From Calothrix sp. NIES-2100 (lineage in GTDB: Bacteria; Cyanobacteriota; Cyanobacteriia; Cyanobacteriales; Nostocaceae), in contig NZ_AP018178.1 in assembly GCF_002368195.1 (NCBI RefSeq), forward strand, positions 8,010,645 through 8,074,644: a stretch of DNA of 64,000 nt. The letters are read 5' to 3'. The translations under genes were made by a program, and so were the position numbers. The notes beneath the pieces are model-generated. The model ran no database searches, was not told the origin of the DNA, and saw nothing but the letters and a program-made list of their open reading frames with translations. Position 1 is the first letter of the stretch. Every line of letters starts with the position of its first letter. Shown here one piece after another: positions 36,419 through 45,346 of this stretch.

Positions 36419-38860
36419 ATGGTAACAGTAGCTAAGAATACTTTGTCTGTGGATACCAAAGAGCGATCGCTGATTCTTTGGTTTGATGAGGTGGGGATTG
36501 GGGACATTGCCTTAGTTGGGGGGAAAAATGCTTCACTAGGAGAGATGATTCGCCAGTTGACACCCAAGGGCGTGAATGTTCCCACTGGGTTTGCAACTAC
36601 TGCATATGCTTATCGTTATTTCATCGAGTCTGCTGGGTTAGACGCTAAACTACGAGAACTATTTGCCGACTTGGATGTGGAGGATGTCAAAAATTTACAA
36701 GAAAGAGGTAAAAAAGCGCGGGCGCTGTTGATGCACACACCATTTCCAGCAGAACTGCGGGTGGCGATCGCCAAAGCCTACGAAAGTTTATGTGAGCCAT
36801 ATAATGCAGATACCGATGTCGCCGTCCGTTCTAGCGCCACAGCGGAAGATCTCCCCGATGCAAGTTTTGCTGGACAACAAGAAACTTACCTCAACGTTGT
36901 TAGTGTTGCGGGAGTTTTAGCCGCTTGTCATCGCTGTTTTGCTTCCTTATTTACCGATCGCGCTATTTCTTATCGTCATACTAAAGGCTTTGACCATTTT
37001 AGTGTTGCCCTAGCTGTAGGCGTGCAAAAAATGGTGCGTTCTGATTTAGCTTCTGCTGGGGTAATGTTCTCCATTGAAACAGAAACAGGTTTTAAAGATG
37101 CAGCCTTAATTACCGCCGCCTATGGTTTAGGTGAAAATGTCGTGCAAGGGACTGTCAATCCAGATGAATATTATGTTTTTAAACCTACTTTAAAAGCTGG
37201 TTTTCGCCCAATTGTCGATAAAAAATTGGGTAGCAAAGAACTGAAAATGGTCTATGATGATGGCTCTAAATTTACCAAAAATATTTTAGTTCCTCCAGTA
37301 GATAGATGTAAATTTGTCCTGAGTGATGATGAGATTTTACAACTAGCAAATTGGGCTTGTGTAATTGAAGATCATTATTCCCAAGTCCACGGTCATTACA
37401 CCCCAATGGACATTGAATGGGCAAAAGATGGCATTACAAATCAACTATTTATCGTCCAAGCACGTCCAGAAACAGTCCAGTCACAGAAGCGGGGAAATGT
37501 GCTGCGGAGTTATCGGCTCATCACAGCGAAATCCCCTCAGCCCCTGATTACAGGACGGGCGATCGGCGAAGCGATTAGTCAAGGAAAAGTACGTCTAATT
37601 TTAGATGTGAATAAAATTGACCAATTCCAGCCTGGGGACGTATTGGTCACAGATAGAACCGACCCCGACTGGGAACCAATTATGAAACGGGCGAGTGCAA
37701 TTATTACTAACTCTGGCGGACGTACCTGTCACGCGGCGATTATTGCGCGAGAATTGGGTGTACCGGCGATCGTGGGTTGCAACAAAGCGACAGAAATTTT
37801 AACAACTGGTCAAGAAGTGACAGTTTCTTGTGCGGAAGGAGACGAAGGAAGAGTTTATCCAGGGTTATTACCTTTTGAAGTCCAAGAAGTCCTCTTAGAA
37901 GACTTACCCCGCACCCGCACGCAAATTTTAATGAATGTGGGTAATCCCCAAGAAGCATTTAGCTTATCTGCTATACCTAATGATGGAGTTGGTTTAGCCC
38001 GGACAGAATTTATTATCGCCAATCAAATTCAAATTCATCCAATGGCGTTAATTCACTATGACGATTTAAAAGATGAATTTGTTAAAGAAAAAATTGCCGA
38101 AATCACCGCACTTTATGAAGATAAACCCCAGTATTTTGTTGATAAATTAGCCCAAGGTATCGGCAGAATTGCCGCCGCATTTTATCCGAAGCCAGTCATT
38201 GTGCGGATGTCGGATTTCAAAAGTAATGAATATGCCAATCTTTTAGGCGGTAAACAATTTGAACCTGATGAAGAAAACCCGATGCTAGGTTGGCGAGGGG
38301 CTGGACGTTATTACGATCCAGGTTACAGGGAAGCGTTTGCCTTAGAATGTCATGCCATTAAGCGAGTTAGGGAAGACATGGGTTTAACTAATGTTATCCC
38401 GATGATACCTTTCTGTCGCACTCCCGATGAAGGGCGTTTAGTGTTAGCAGAAATGGCGAAGAATGGTTTACAGCAAGGTGTAAATGACTTGCAGGTTTAT
38501 GTGATGTGCGAGTTGCCTAATAATGTAATTATGGCAGAGGAATTTGCTGAAGTGTTTGATGGATTTTCCATCGGTTCTAATGACCTAACTCAGTTAACAT
38601 TAGGACTAGATAGAGATTCAGCACTGGTAGCGCGATTATTTGATGAACGCTCTCCAGGAGTCAAGCGCATGGTAAAAATGGCAATCCAAGCTGCAAAAAA
38701 AAGCGATCGCAAAATTGGCATTTGTGGACAAGCACCAAGCGATTACCCAGAATTTGCCCAGTTTTTGGTGGAAGAGGGAATAGACTCGATTAGTTTAAAT
38801 CCCGATTCCGTCTTAAAAACAATGTTAGAAATTGCCAAAGCCGAGAACAATCACAGTTAA
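36419..38860 (+). CDS. ppsA: Phosphoenolpyruvate synthase (pyruvate, water dikinase)
   Basis: An 813-residue enzyme. The start at 36419 follows GAGG with about 8-nt spacing; an ATG 21 codons upstream lacks one. N-terminal ATP-grasp domain (VGGKNASLGEMIRQL, RSSATAEDLPDASFAGQQ), central phosphohistidine domain with GGRTCHAAIIARELGVPAIVG (catalytic His), and C-terminal PEP-binding barrel ending in CGQAPSDYPEF with the catalytic Cys and SISLNPDSV. It converts pyruvate, ATP and water to PEP, AMP and phosphate, feeding gluconeogenesis. Length is normal for the family. It is monocistronic. Confidence 0.95.
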   Translation: MVTVAKNTLSVDTKERSLILWFDEVGIGDIALVGGKNASLGEMIRQLTPKGVNVPTGFATTAYAYRYFIESAGLDAKLRELFADLDVEDVKNLQERGKKARALLMHTPFPAELRVAIAKAYESLCEPYNADTDVAVRSSATAEDLPDASFAGQQETYLNVVSVAGVLAACHRCFASLFTDRAISYRHTKGFDHFSVALAVGVQKMVRSDLASAGVMFSIETETGFKDAALITAAYGLGENVVQGTVNPDEYYVFKPTLKAGFRPIVDKKLGSKELKMVYDDGSKFTKNILVPPVDRCKFVLSDDEILQLANWACVIEDHYSQVHGHYTPMDIEWAKDGITNQLFIVQARPETVQSQKRGNVLRSYRLITAKSPQPLITGRAIGEAISQGKVRLILDVNKIDQFQPGDVLVTDRTDPDWEPIMKRASAIITNSGGRTCHAAIIARELGVPAIVGCNKATEILTTGQEVTVSCAEGDEGRVYPGLLPFEVQEVLLEDLPRTRTQILMNVGNPQEAFSLSAIPNDGVGLARTEFIIANQIQIHPMALIHYDDLKDEFVKEKIAEITALYEDKPQYFVDKLAQGIGRIAAAFYPKPVIVRMSDFKSNEYANLLGGKQFEPDEENPMLGWRGAGRYYDPGYREAFALECHAIKRVREDMGLTNVIPMIPFCRTPDEGRLVLAEMAKNGLQQGVNDLQVYVMCELPNNVIMAEEFAEVFDGFSIGSNDLTQLTLGLDRDSALVARLFDERSPGVKRMVKMAIQAAKKSDRKIGICGQAPSDYPEFAQFLVEEGIDSISLNPDSVLKTMLEIAKAENNHS

Positions 38861-39610
38861 CGAGACAAACCTCACCAAATAAGGCAAAAGTAAAAAGTTA
38901 ATCGCTTACCATCACGATCCGCGTCACCCCACCCCTAACCCCTCCCCGCAAGCGAGGAGGGGAATCAGAAATTTTTTCATGTCTCCTGGTGTACCCAGTT
39001 CATGACGGCTACTTACCAATTGTGGATGAAGATGCGCTTAATTATCTTCGGAAAAAAACTAACCGCCAAGAACGCCGAGAAATAAGAGATTAAGAGAATT
39101 TGGCAAAGCTAACAAAAAAACGGTATCAGTTAGTCGCCTCCACTATCCTAATCAAATCCAGTGCCCATTAATACCTCAAATGGTGTTCACATAAGCTTTT
39201 CAGCCTAATTAGCACTCTACAGTTAGGTTTTTTGAGAAAAATCTTGAGGAATATTCCGTAATAGAGATATTATCTGATGTAGTTACCTATACTGCTACCG
39301 AAGTTATAGGGCAAAAGTTAGATGTTTCGAGTTAAATGTCATGAATCGTTGAGTTTCACAAAAGCAAACAATTTTTTCTGCTTAACTTTGCATCACCCGA
39401 TCAGGTGATGCTATGGGGTGAAGCCGGAGATGGCTGAAGGACGGTAATCTAAGGTGGCGATCGCAAATTATATAAAAATTTCCGTTCTCGGACGTATTTT
39501 TACCGGGACAATATAAATCGAACCTTTGGCCGAGCCTAGCTTCATAAATACTTAGTTAAGTTTAAGTCAGGTGTTGAGAGAGTAGTTATTTTTGTAAGAG
39601 GAGAAATTGG
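38861..39610. other. Spacer with dispersed repeat and a candidate structured leader
   Basis: A repeat reading TACCATCACGATCCGCGTC, then a CCCCTCCCCGCAAGCGAGGAGGGG hairpin (about 38908-38962), recurs at about 44323-44400. At 39391-39412 the sequence GCATCACC-CGATCA-GGTGATGC is a perfect 8-bp hairpin, followed by GCCGGAGATGGC, 200 bp before the next gene. It might be part of an untranslated leader; no known riboswitch class is recognised. Confidence 0.45.
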
Positions 39611-40333
39611 GTGCTTAACAATCTTTATAAGTTCTGTTCCTCTCATCAAGTGGCAATTCCAGCTGTAGCTTTAATAATTACCCTTGGTGTGTTTGGTGAA
39701 CAAGTTAAATCAGTACTGAGTCATCCCATAACAGTAGATTCTCAAAATGTTTCGGGAAATTATCTCTTATCACAGCTAAGAGAAGTAAAAGCCCAGAGAA
39801 ATCAAGATTGGAAAGCTTCCGCAACTAGCAATAATACTGAGAATTTGCCACAACCAAATTCTCAAGGTTCAGCAAAGGATTTAAAAACACCAACCGAAAC
39901 CACAGCGTTGGTGACTAGAACTCAAAAATCTGCCGCAGAAGTTACAAATGTACCAATAAGTAATTTGCCGACAGAAGATGGAGTTTATCTGTATGGTCAG
40001 TCACCAAAACCAAACCAGCTTGGGCAAGGGTATATTATATTTGAAAAGCGCCAAGCGACGGTAAAGGGTGCAATGTATATGCCTAATTCTGAGTTTAGTT
40101 GTTTTCAAGGCACAATGGATCGCTCAGGAGAGTTGGCAATGACTGTTAAAGCTACCTCAGATGACACTAGCACAAATCAGGTTGCCACAACTAATACAAT
40201 ACCTAGCATTAATGATGATGAGTTCAGTTCCTATGCTTATTCAGTAGCATTGCAAGATTATCATCAGCTAAAATCTGTTAGTGCTAATGATAAGCGCATG
40301 TTGCAAATGTGCAATCAAGCTTTTACAAACTGA
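39611..40333 (+). CDS. Hypothetical membrane-anchored/exported protein
   Basis: A 240-residue protein starting at GTG 39611, 9 nt after GAGGAG. An N-terminal hydrophobic segment (AIPAVALIITLGVFG) is a signal anchor. Residues 60-115 are low-complexity (Asn/Gln/Thr-rich) linker. The C-terminal ~120 residues form a domain with DGVYLYGQSPKPNQLGQGYI, FEKRQATVKGAMYMPNSEF and two cysteines (SCFQG and MLQMCNQ) that may pair outside the membrane. I recognise no family with assigned function. Its leader contains a candidate hairpin. Confidence 0.65.
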   Translation: MLNNLYKFCSSHQVAIPAVALIITLGVFGEQVKSVLSHPITVDSQNVSGNYLLSQLREVKAQRNQDWKASATSNNTENLPQPNSQGSAKDLKTPTETTALVTRTQKSAAEVTNVPISNLPTEDGVYLYGQSPKPNQLGQGYIIFEKRQATVKGAMYMPNSEFSCFQGTMDRSGELAMTVKATSDDTSTNQVATTNTIPSINDDEFSSYAYSVALQDYHQLKSVSANDKRMLQMCNQAFTN

Positions 40334-40539
40334 ATATCACAAATTAGTCAAATAATGAATAATAAATTAGGATTTATGTTTTTTATAACTCCTAATTTAT
40401 TGCTAATTTATAGTAATGTTTTGATATCAAATCCATTGGCATCGGAGTTATAGCGATCGCTGCTGTTGTTAGCTGAAAATTTTATCCTGCAAAAACGCCT
40501 CCGCTACAATAAGGCTATGTTAGCGTCCAAGCAAGACCT

Positions 40540-41148
40540 ATGACCTACACCCCATCCAAAGCCTTAACTTTTGAGGAATTTATCGCCCAATATAGTGATA
40601 ATGAACGCTACGAACTAATTGATGGAGAACTTAGAGACATGGAACCTACAGGCCCTCATGAAGCTGTTGCAGGTAGCATAGCAGGTAGGATCTATGTGGA
40701 AATTTTTAGTTCTAAACTCAACTGGCTAGTACCAAAAAGTTGTCTGATTAAACCACCTGCTGCTGAAGCCACAGCCTTACGTCCTGATGTCATTGTTCTA
40801 GATCAAGCAGAACTTAGTAAAGAACCACTCTGGCAAAAAGAACCTATTATTTGTAACGGCAGTACAATCAAACTAGTTGCAGAAGTTGTCAGTACAAATT
40901 GGCAAGATGATTATGCTAGAAAAGTGGAAGAATACGCTTTTCTTAACATTCCAGAATATTGGATTGTGGACTTTCGTGGCTTGGGTGGTTGGCAATTTAT
41001 CGGTAATCCAAAACAACCCACCTTCACTGTTTGTCAGTTAGTTAACGGTGTATACCAGCAGCAACAATATCGTTTAAAAGATACTATTTCTTCTTATTTA
41101 TTTCCCAATTTACAACTTAAACTTGAAGACATCATGCCTAATTCATAA
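40540..41148 (+). CDS. Uma2 family (DUF820) endonuclease-like protein
   Basis: A 202-residue protein of the PD-(D/E)XK-fold Uma2 family, very abundant in cyanobacteria. Landmarks: the lead-in TFEEFIAQYSDNERYELIDG, the metal-binding aspartate in LRPDVIVLD, the E of VAEVVS and the lysine of YARKVEEYA that complete the site, and IPEYWIVDFRG. Many members are thought to spread with mobile DNA; function is unproven. Stands alone, convergent with the cobalamin adenosyltransferase. Confidence 0.85.
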   Translation: MTYTPSKALTFEEFIAQYSDNERYELIDGELRDMEPTGPHEAVAGSIAGRIYVEIFSSKLNWLVPKSCLIKPPAAEATALRPDVIVLDQAELSKEPLWQKEPIICNGSTIKLVAEVVSTNWQDDYARKVEEYAFLNIPEYWIVDFRGLGGWQFIGNPKQPTFTVCQLVNGVYQQQQYRLKDTISSYLFPNLQLKLEDIMPNS

Positions 41149-41272
41149 TTATTACTAATTGCAGCGGATGAGAACTTGGTGGGGTATAGATAATTGTAAG
41201 GGCACAACAATGTTCTGCCCCCACCTGTGTAGTTTATTTATCTGCAATACGCTGGCTCAATTACGAATTATT

Positions 41273-41950
41273 TTAATACTCAATTCCTGGTTGAGCTTTC
41301 ACACCTTGGTCACGGAAGGGATGCTTAACTAGGGTCATTTCTGTTACTAGGTCTGCGCGTTCGATTAAAGCAGGTGGTGCGCCTCGACCTGTAAGAATAA
41401 CGTGAGTATCAGCAGGTTTTGTGGCTAAACCTGCTAAAACTTGCTCAACTTGTAAGTACCCCATTTTTAGAGCAATATTAATTTCATCTAATAAGACTAA
41501 TCTAAAGTCAGGGTTACGAATGTATTCTAATGATTTTTCCCAAGCAGCTTGAGCTTTATCTAAATCGCGATCGCGGTCTTGGGTTTCCCATGTAAAGCCT
41601 TCGCCCATAGCATGAAATTCTAACTGGTCTTGCCAATTACTGAACACTCTTTTTTCTGAGGGTTCCCAAGCTCCTTTGATAAACTGGACGATCGCCACTT
41701 TATATCCATGACCAAGCGATCGCATTACCATCCCTAAAGCCGCAGTCGTTTTCCCTTTCCCGTTTCCAGTATTTACAATAATTAATCCTTTTTCTGGTAC
41801 AGCTTGTGCTATGCGCTTGTCCTGTACTTCTTTACGTCGCTGCATCTTTTGGCGATACTGTTCGTTACTTAAAGATGAGGACATTACCTCGTCAATTACG
41901 CGTGCGATCTCTTGGTCTGAATCTAATTGTTGTGGGTTATCGTTTTTCAT
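41273..41950 (-). CDS. cobO: Cob(I)yrinic acid a,c-diamide adenosyltransferase
   Basis: A 225-residue protein; ATG at 41950 is used rather than TTG one codon earlier. The P-loop is IIVNTGNGKGKTTAALGMV; FIKGAWEPSEKR and VLLDEINIALKMGYL (Walker B-like) and VILTGRGAPPALIERADLV are family hallmarks. It adds the 5'-deoxyadenosyl group to the cobalt of corrinoids in vitamin B12 synthesis and salvage. No other cobalamin gene lies nearby. Confidence 0.93.
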   Translation of the reverse strand: MKNDNPQQLDSDQEIARVIDEVMSSSLSNEQYRQKMQRRKEVQDKRIAQAVPEKGLIIVNTGNGKGKTTAALGMVMRSLGHGYKVAIVQFIKGAWEPSEKRVFSNWQDQLEFHAMGEGFTWETQDRDRDLDKAQAAWEKSLEYIRNPDFRLVLLDEINIALKMGYLQVEQVLAGLATKPADTHVILTGRGAPPALIERADLVTEMTLVKHPFRDQGVKAQPGIEY

Positions 41951-42052
41951 CAATTTTATTTGGCAATAATGTTAACAATAGTCAAAAGTCCAGAGTTGAG
42001 AATTTATTGACTTCAGACTTTATACTTAATACTTCAGTCTTCAGTTGTTATT

Positions 42053-42443
42053 ATGTCTCCTCAAATTACCCTGAAAAATCTGGAAAGTATATTAGCTTTT
42101 GTCAAATTATTTACGGATAAAGAAGCAAAGCTATATGACATACAAACTGAACCATTGACTTTCGAGCCATATTGCTATTCTAAAGAATTTGACCAGTTTA
42201 TTACATCTGGTTATCAAGAAAATTTTATCATTTCTTTTGATTGGCTATCTTGGCACCAGGAAGCACATAGTTTTGTTACAGAGGAGTGAACTATTAACTT
42301 TAGCAGACATTTCTACATTGCAGAAATTGTTTACAACGCACATTCGCAAAGAGCGTTTTTGTAGCGGTCATTGATCTGCGATGATCAACAATGGACACTT
42401 GCTCTTAATATTTCAAAGATTACAAGCAATTCATGCAGATTGG
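42053..42443 (+). pseudogene. Decayed DUF6508-like gene (frameshift plus in-frame stop)
   Basis: The first frame (42053-42289, ribosome site weak) gives a protein beginning MSPQITLKNLESILAFVKLF and ending SFVTEE. Its continuation, ELLTLADISTLQKLFTTHIR, then KERFCSGH, lies in the next frame (shift at about 42283-42290), then meets a TGA at 42372 and goes on in the same frame to MINNGHLLLIFQRLQAIHAD. Together these read as one family protein of about 125 residues, as I remember it in Nostocales. Two lesions make it a pseudogene. Sequencing error at the shift is the alternative, but it would not remove the stop. Confidence 0.72.
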
Positions 42444-42479
42444 ATGTTAGAAAATACTCATAACAATGGTGAAGCAAAC

Positions 42480-42995
42480 ATGATCAAGCAAACATCAGTT
42501 TTTCAAGGGGATATTACTCAGCTACAAGTAGATGCGATTGTGAATGCTGCTAAAAATTCCTTACTGGGTGGTGGGGGTGTTGATGGTGCAATTCATCGCG
42601 CCGCAGGGCCAGAATTGTTGGCTGAATGTCGCCAGTTAAATGGTTGTGCTACTGGGGAAGCCAAAATCACCAAAGGTTACCAACTGAGAGCAAAATGGGT
42701 AATTCACACAGTCGGCCCCATCTGGTATGGTGGCAATCAAGGTGAAGACGAAATGTTAGCGAAATGTTACCGCAATAGCTTGGCTGTGGCAGAACAATAT
42801 CAAATTAAAAGCATAGCCTTCCCGGCGATTAGCACTGGTGTGTATGGGTTTCCAATGGAACGCGCTAGCAAAATTGCCATTACAGAAGTTAACAAGTTTT
42901 TACACAGCCATCAGTCCATAGAACAAGTGATTTTTGTGTGCTTTGGACAAAGCGCCTACGATTGTTATCTAAAAGTTATACGAGAATTAACGTAA
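42480..42995 (+). CDS. Macrodomain protein (O-acetyl-ADP-ribose deacetylase-like)
   Basis: A 171-residue protein. The start at 42480 is where homology begins (MIKQTSVFQGDITQLQVDAI); a longer frame from 42381 reads through the tail of the decayed upstream gene. Macrodomain hallmarks: VDAIVNAAKNSLLGGGGVDG, IHRAAGPELLAEC, and SIAFPAISTGVYGFP. It binds ADP-ribose and probably removes ADP-ribose-linked groups, like YmdB. No ADP-ribosyltransferase gene is adjacent. Confidence 0.92.
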   Translation: MIKQTSVFQGDITQLQVDAIVNAAKNSLLGGGGVDGAIHRAAGPELLAECRQLNGCATGEAKITKGYQLRAKWVIHTVGPIWYGGNQGEDEMLAKCYRNSLAVAEQYQIKSIAFPAISTGVYGFPMERASKIAITEVNKFLHSHQSIEQVIFVCFGQSAYDCYLKVIRELT

Positions 42996-43040
42996 TCCTA
43001 GATAACATGAGATTCGTGTTATCTTTTCGGGATTCTCAAA

Positions 43041-44216
43041 ATGTCAAAACAGCTGGGTCAAAAAATTGCACCAACACCGATGTCAGCGGATATTGGGGTA
43101 GTTGATTTGATTGATAATTACTTCACCGCTTACAACTCGGCGCGGTTGCGGGAAATTTGTCAACTGCTGAGTCGTGAGGTGTTAACAGACGGTGTAACGG
43201 TGGGTGTTAGCCTTTCTGGAGCGATGACACCAGCCGGATTCGGGGTTTCCGCCCTTGCGCCTTTGATTCGCAATGGCTTTATTGACTGGATGATTAGCAC
43301 TGGTGCAAATCTTTACCACGATATGCACTATGGTTTGGGTTTTGAACTGTTTGCGGGTAATCCCTTTTTGGATGATGTGAAGCTACGCCAAGAAGGGACT
43401 ATCCGGATTTATGACATTATTTTTGGCTATGATGTGCTGCTGGAAACTGATGCGTTTATCCGCAAGATACTGCAAGCAGAAGCTTTTCAAAAGCGGATGG
43501 GAACTGCTGAATTTCACCATTTGCTAGGAAAGTATGTGTGGGAAATCGAAAAGCAATTGGGCGTGAAAAATTCCTGCTTGCTAGCCACAGCTTATGAGTG
43601 TGGCGTACCGATTTATACTTCTTCTCCAGGAGATAGTTCCATTGGGATGAACGTCGCCGCTTTAGCGTTGGAAGGTTCGCAGTTAGTCATAGATCCCTCA
43701 ATTGATGTTAACGAGACAGCTGCGATCGCCTACAATGCACGAGAAGCAGAAGGTAAAAGTGCAGCTGTGATTCTTGGTGGCGGTAGTCCCAAAAACTTTT
43801 TGCTACAAACCCAACCGCAACTTCACGAGGTACTGGGGCTAGAAGAACGGGGACATGATTTCTTTGTCCAGTTTACCGATGCGCGTCCTGATACAGGTGG
43901 CTTGTCTGGCGCAACTCCTTCAGAAGCGGTCAGTTGGGGTAAAATTGACCCAGAAGAATTACCCAGCACGATTGTTTGTTACACCGATAGTACGATCGCC
44001 TTACCACTGGTAACAGCATACGTTCTCCAAAAGTGCCAGCCACGCCCATTGAAGCGGATATATGACAAGCGAGAAGCCATTTTCGAGAAACTGCGCCAAG
44101 ATTATCTAGCAGCTAAAGCGCAACCATCCGAGCAAATCCCAGCGGTTGTAGCTGATAGTGCATCTCAGCAAGCAGCTACCTATCCCTGCGGTAGATTGAT
44201 TCCTAACACTCCATAG
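43041..44216 (+). CDS. Deoxyhypusine synthase-like protein
   Basis: A 391-residue protein of the deoxyhypusine synthase fold. NAD-binding and active-site elements are visible: SLSGAMTPAGFGVSALAPLI, ISTGANLYHDMHYGL, SSPGDSSIGMN and, near the C-terminus, TPSEAVSWGKI, where the lysine matches the catalytic Lys of eukaryotic deoxyhypusine synthase. Bacteria have no eIF5A, so the true job is probably transfer of an aminobutyl group between small polyamines (for example homospermidine-type products). The C-terminal ~55 residues are a tail absent from the classic enzyme. Starts 45 bp after the macrodomain gene, on the same strand. Confidence 0.85.
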   Translation: MSKQLGQKIAPTPMSADIGVVDLIDNYFTAYNSARLREICQLLSREVLTDGVTVGVSLSGAMTPAGFGVSALAPLIRNGFIDWMISTGANLYHDMHYGLGFELFAGNPFLDDVKLRQEGTIRIYDIIFGYDVLLETDAFIRKILQAEAFQKRMGTAEFHHLLGKYVWEIEKQLGVKNSCLLATAYECGVPIYTSSPGDSSIGMNVAALALEGSQLVIDPSIDVNETAAIAYNAREAEGKSAAVILGGGSPKNFLLQTQPQLHEVLGLEERGHDFFVQFTDARPDTGGLSGATPSEAVSWGKIDPEELPSTIVCYTDSTIALPLVTAYVLQKCQPRPLKRIYDKREAIFEKLRQDYLAAKAQPSEQIPAVVADSASQQAATYPCGRLIPNTP

Positions 44217-44710
44217 GGAATACCAAAAATAAATTATCCCAAATTGTAGGGGCGGGGTCTCCCCCATAGGTGTCAACTTAACGCGAAACCCTTGCCAAGA
44301 CGTTATTTAGAATCAAATTGCCTACCATCACGATCCGCGTTACCCCACCCCAGTTTTGTCTAAAGCCAAAACGTCCCCTCCCCGTAAACGGGGAGGGGAT
44401 TAAGGGGAGGGGTAAAACGCTTGTGGGATAAGCCTTTTAACTTAAGTTGACACCAATGGGTCTCCCCGCCCTTTTGCGCGATCAGATAGGCAAATTTAGA
44501 GTACTGGTAAGTAGGATATCTGCACCCTTGTTTTGCGCGATCGCTCTCAAAAATGCGATTTATTCATAATTTTCATGAATATACTGCAATTAGATTCGGC
44601 AATAAACATTCATCAGCTGTAATGATGGGTAAGTTCATAGTATTGTTGTTTGTCTATAAGGCGGATACCCTTAGTAAGGCAGTCCGCCTATTTATTTAAT
44701 TTTGTTAAAT
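44217..44710. repeat. Spacer with dispersed repeats and a terminator-like hairpin
   Basis: At 44217-44270 lies a second copy of the repeat at 34669-34729 (degenerate palindrome). At about 44323-44400 the CCATCACGATCCGCGTTACC repeat of the 38908 copy is followed by GTCCCCTCCCCGTAAACGGG, then GAGGGGAT, a strong hairpin. Near 44659-44692 AGGCGGA pairs with TCCGCCT ahead of ATTTATTTAATTTTG, a terminator for plus-strand transcripts. Confidence 0.65.
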
Positions 44711-45196
44711 CTAAATTCCTAAAACTGTTCTAATGTTTTGCACAATTGCCTGGGGTGGTTGTGCGATATCTATATATATAGTGTTTAACGGTTCTTGGAG
44801 AGTATCAAACTGACTCTTGAGGAGTATTTCCGTCATATAGTGATTTTGACGCTCTTGTAATCGCTTTTGAATCAAATCGTAAGTTCCCTTGAGGTAGACT
44901 AGCTTGATGCGATCGCTATCCACTACCAGAAATTGGCGATAGCTGTCTTTTAAGGCCGAACACGCCAACACTACATTTGTATTTTCTTGCAGCCAGTGTT
45001 TAATGGCTGTTTGCAAATCTTTTAACCAAGGTTTTCTGTCTGCGTCATTCAAGGAGATACCACGCCGCATTTTCTCAACATTCTCTGGTGAGTGAAAAGC
45101 GTCAGCATCGCTAAAAGTCCAGCCTAAAGAGTCTGCTAACAGTTTTCCGACTGTGGTTTTACCAGATCCAGAAACACCCATGATGATAATAATCAT
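44711..45196 (-). CDS. gntK: Gluconokinase (GntK-type)
   Basis: A 161-residue carbohydrate kinase. Walker A is MGVSGSGKTTVGKLLADSLG, followed by FSDADAFHSPENVEKMRRGI, PLNDADRKPWL-like LNDADRKPWLKDL and VVLACSALKDSYRQFL, all typical of gluconate kinase (ATP + gluconate to 6-phosphogluconate, entry to the pentose phosphate pathway). The length matches the family. Convergent with the deoxyhypusine synthase-like gene. Confidence 0.93.
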   Translation of the reverse strand: MIIIIMGVSGSGKTTVGKLLADSLGWTFSDADAFHSPENVEKMRRGISLNDADRKPWLKDLQTAIKHWLQENTNVVLACSALKDSYRQFLVVDSDRIKLVYLKGTYDLIQKRLQERQNHYMTEILLKSQFDTLQEPLNTIYIDIAQPPQAIVQNIRTVLGI

Positions 45197-45346
45197 TTCC
45201 CAAAGGATGAAGGATAAAGGATGAAATGAGGAATTTGTTACAAGTCACTACGAGTCTACAATTCGGGTAACCAGTCCCACACCCGACTGCAAATTTTCGC
45301 TTTATGGCTGGGTTAATTTCATACTTTATACTTCATACTTCATACG

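Noticed and set aside
42372..42374. TGA as programmed readthrough
   Set aside because: A separate frameshift upstream and a good start for the macrodomain make decay simpler.
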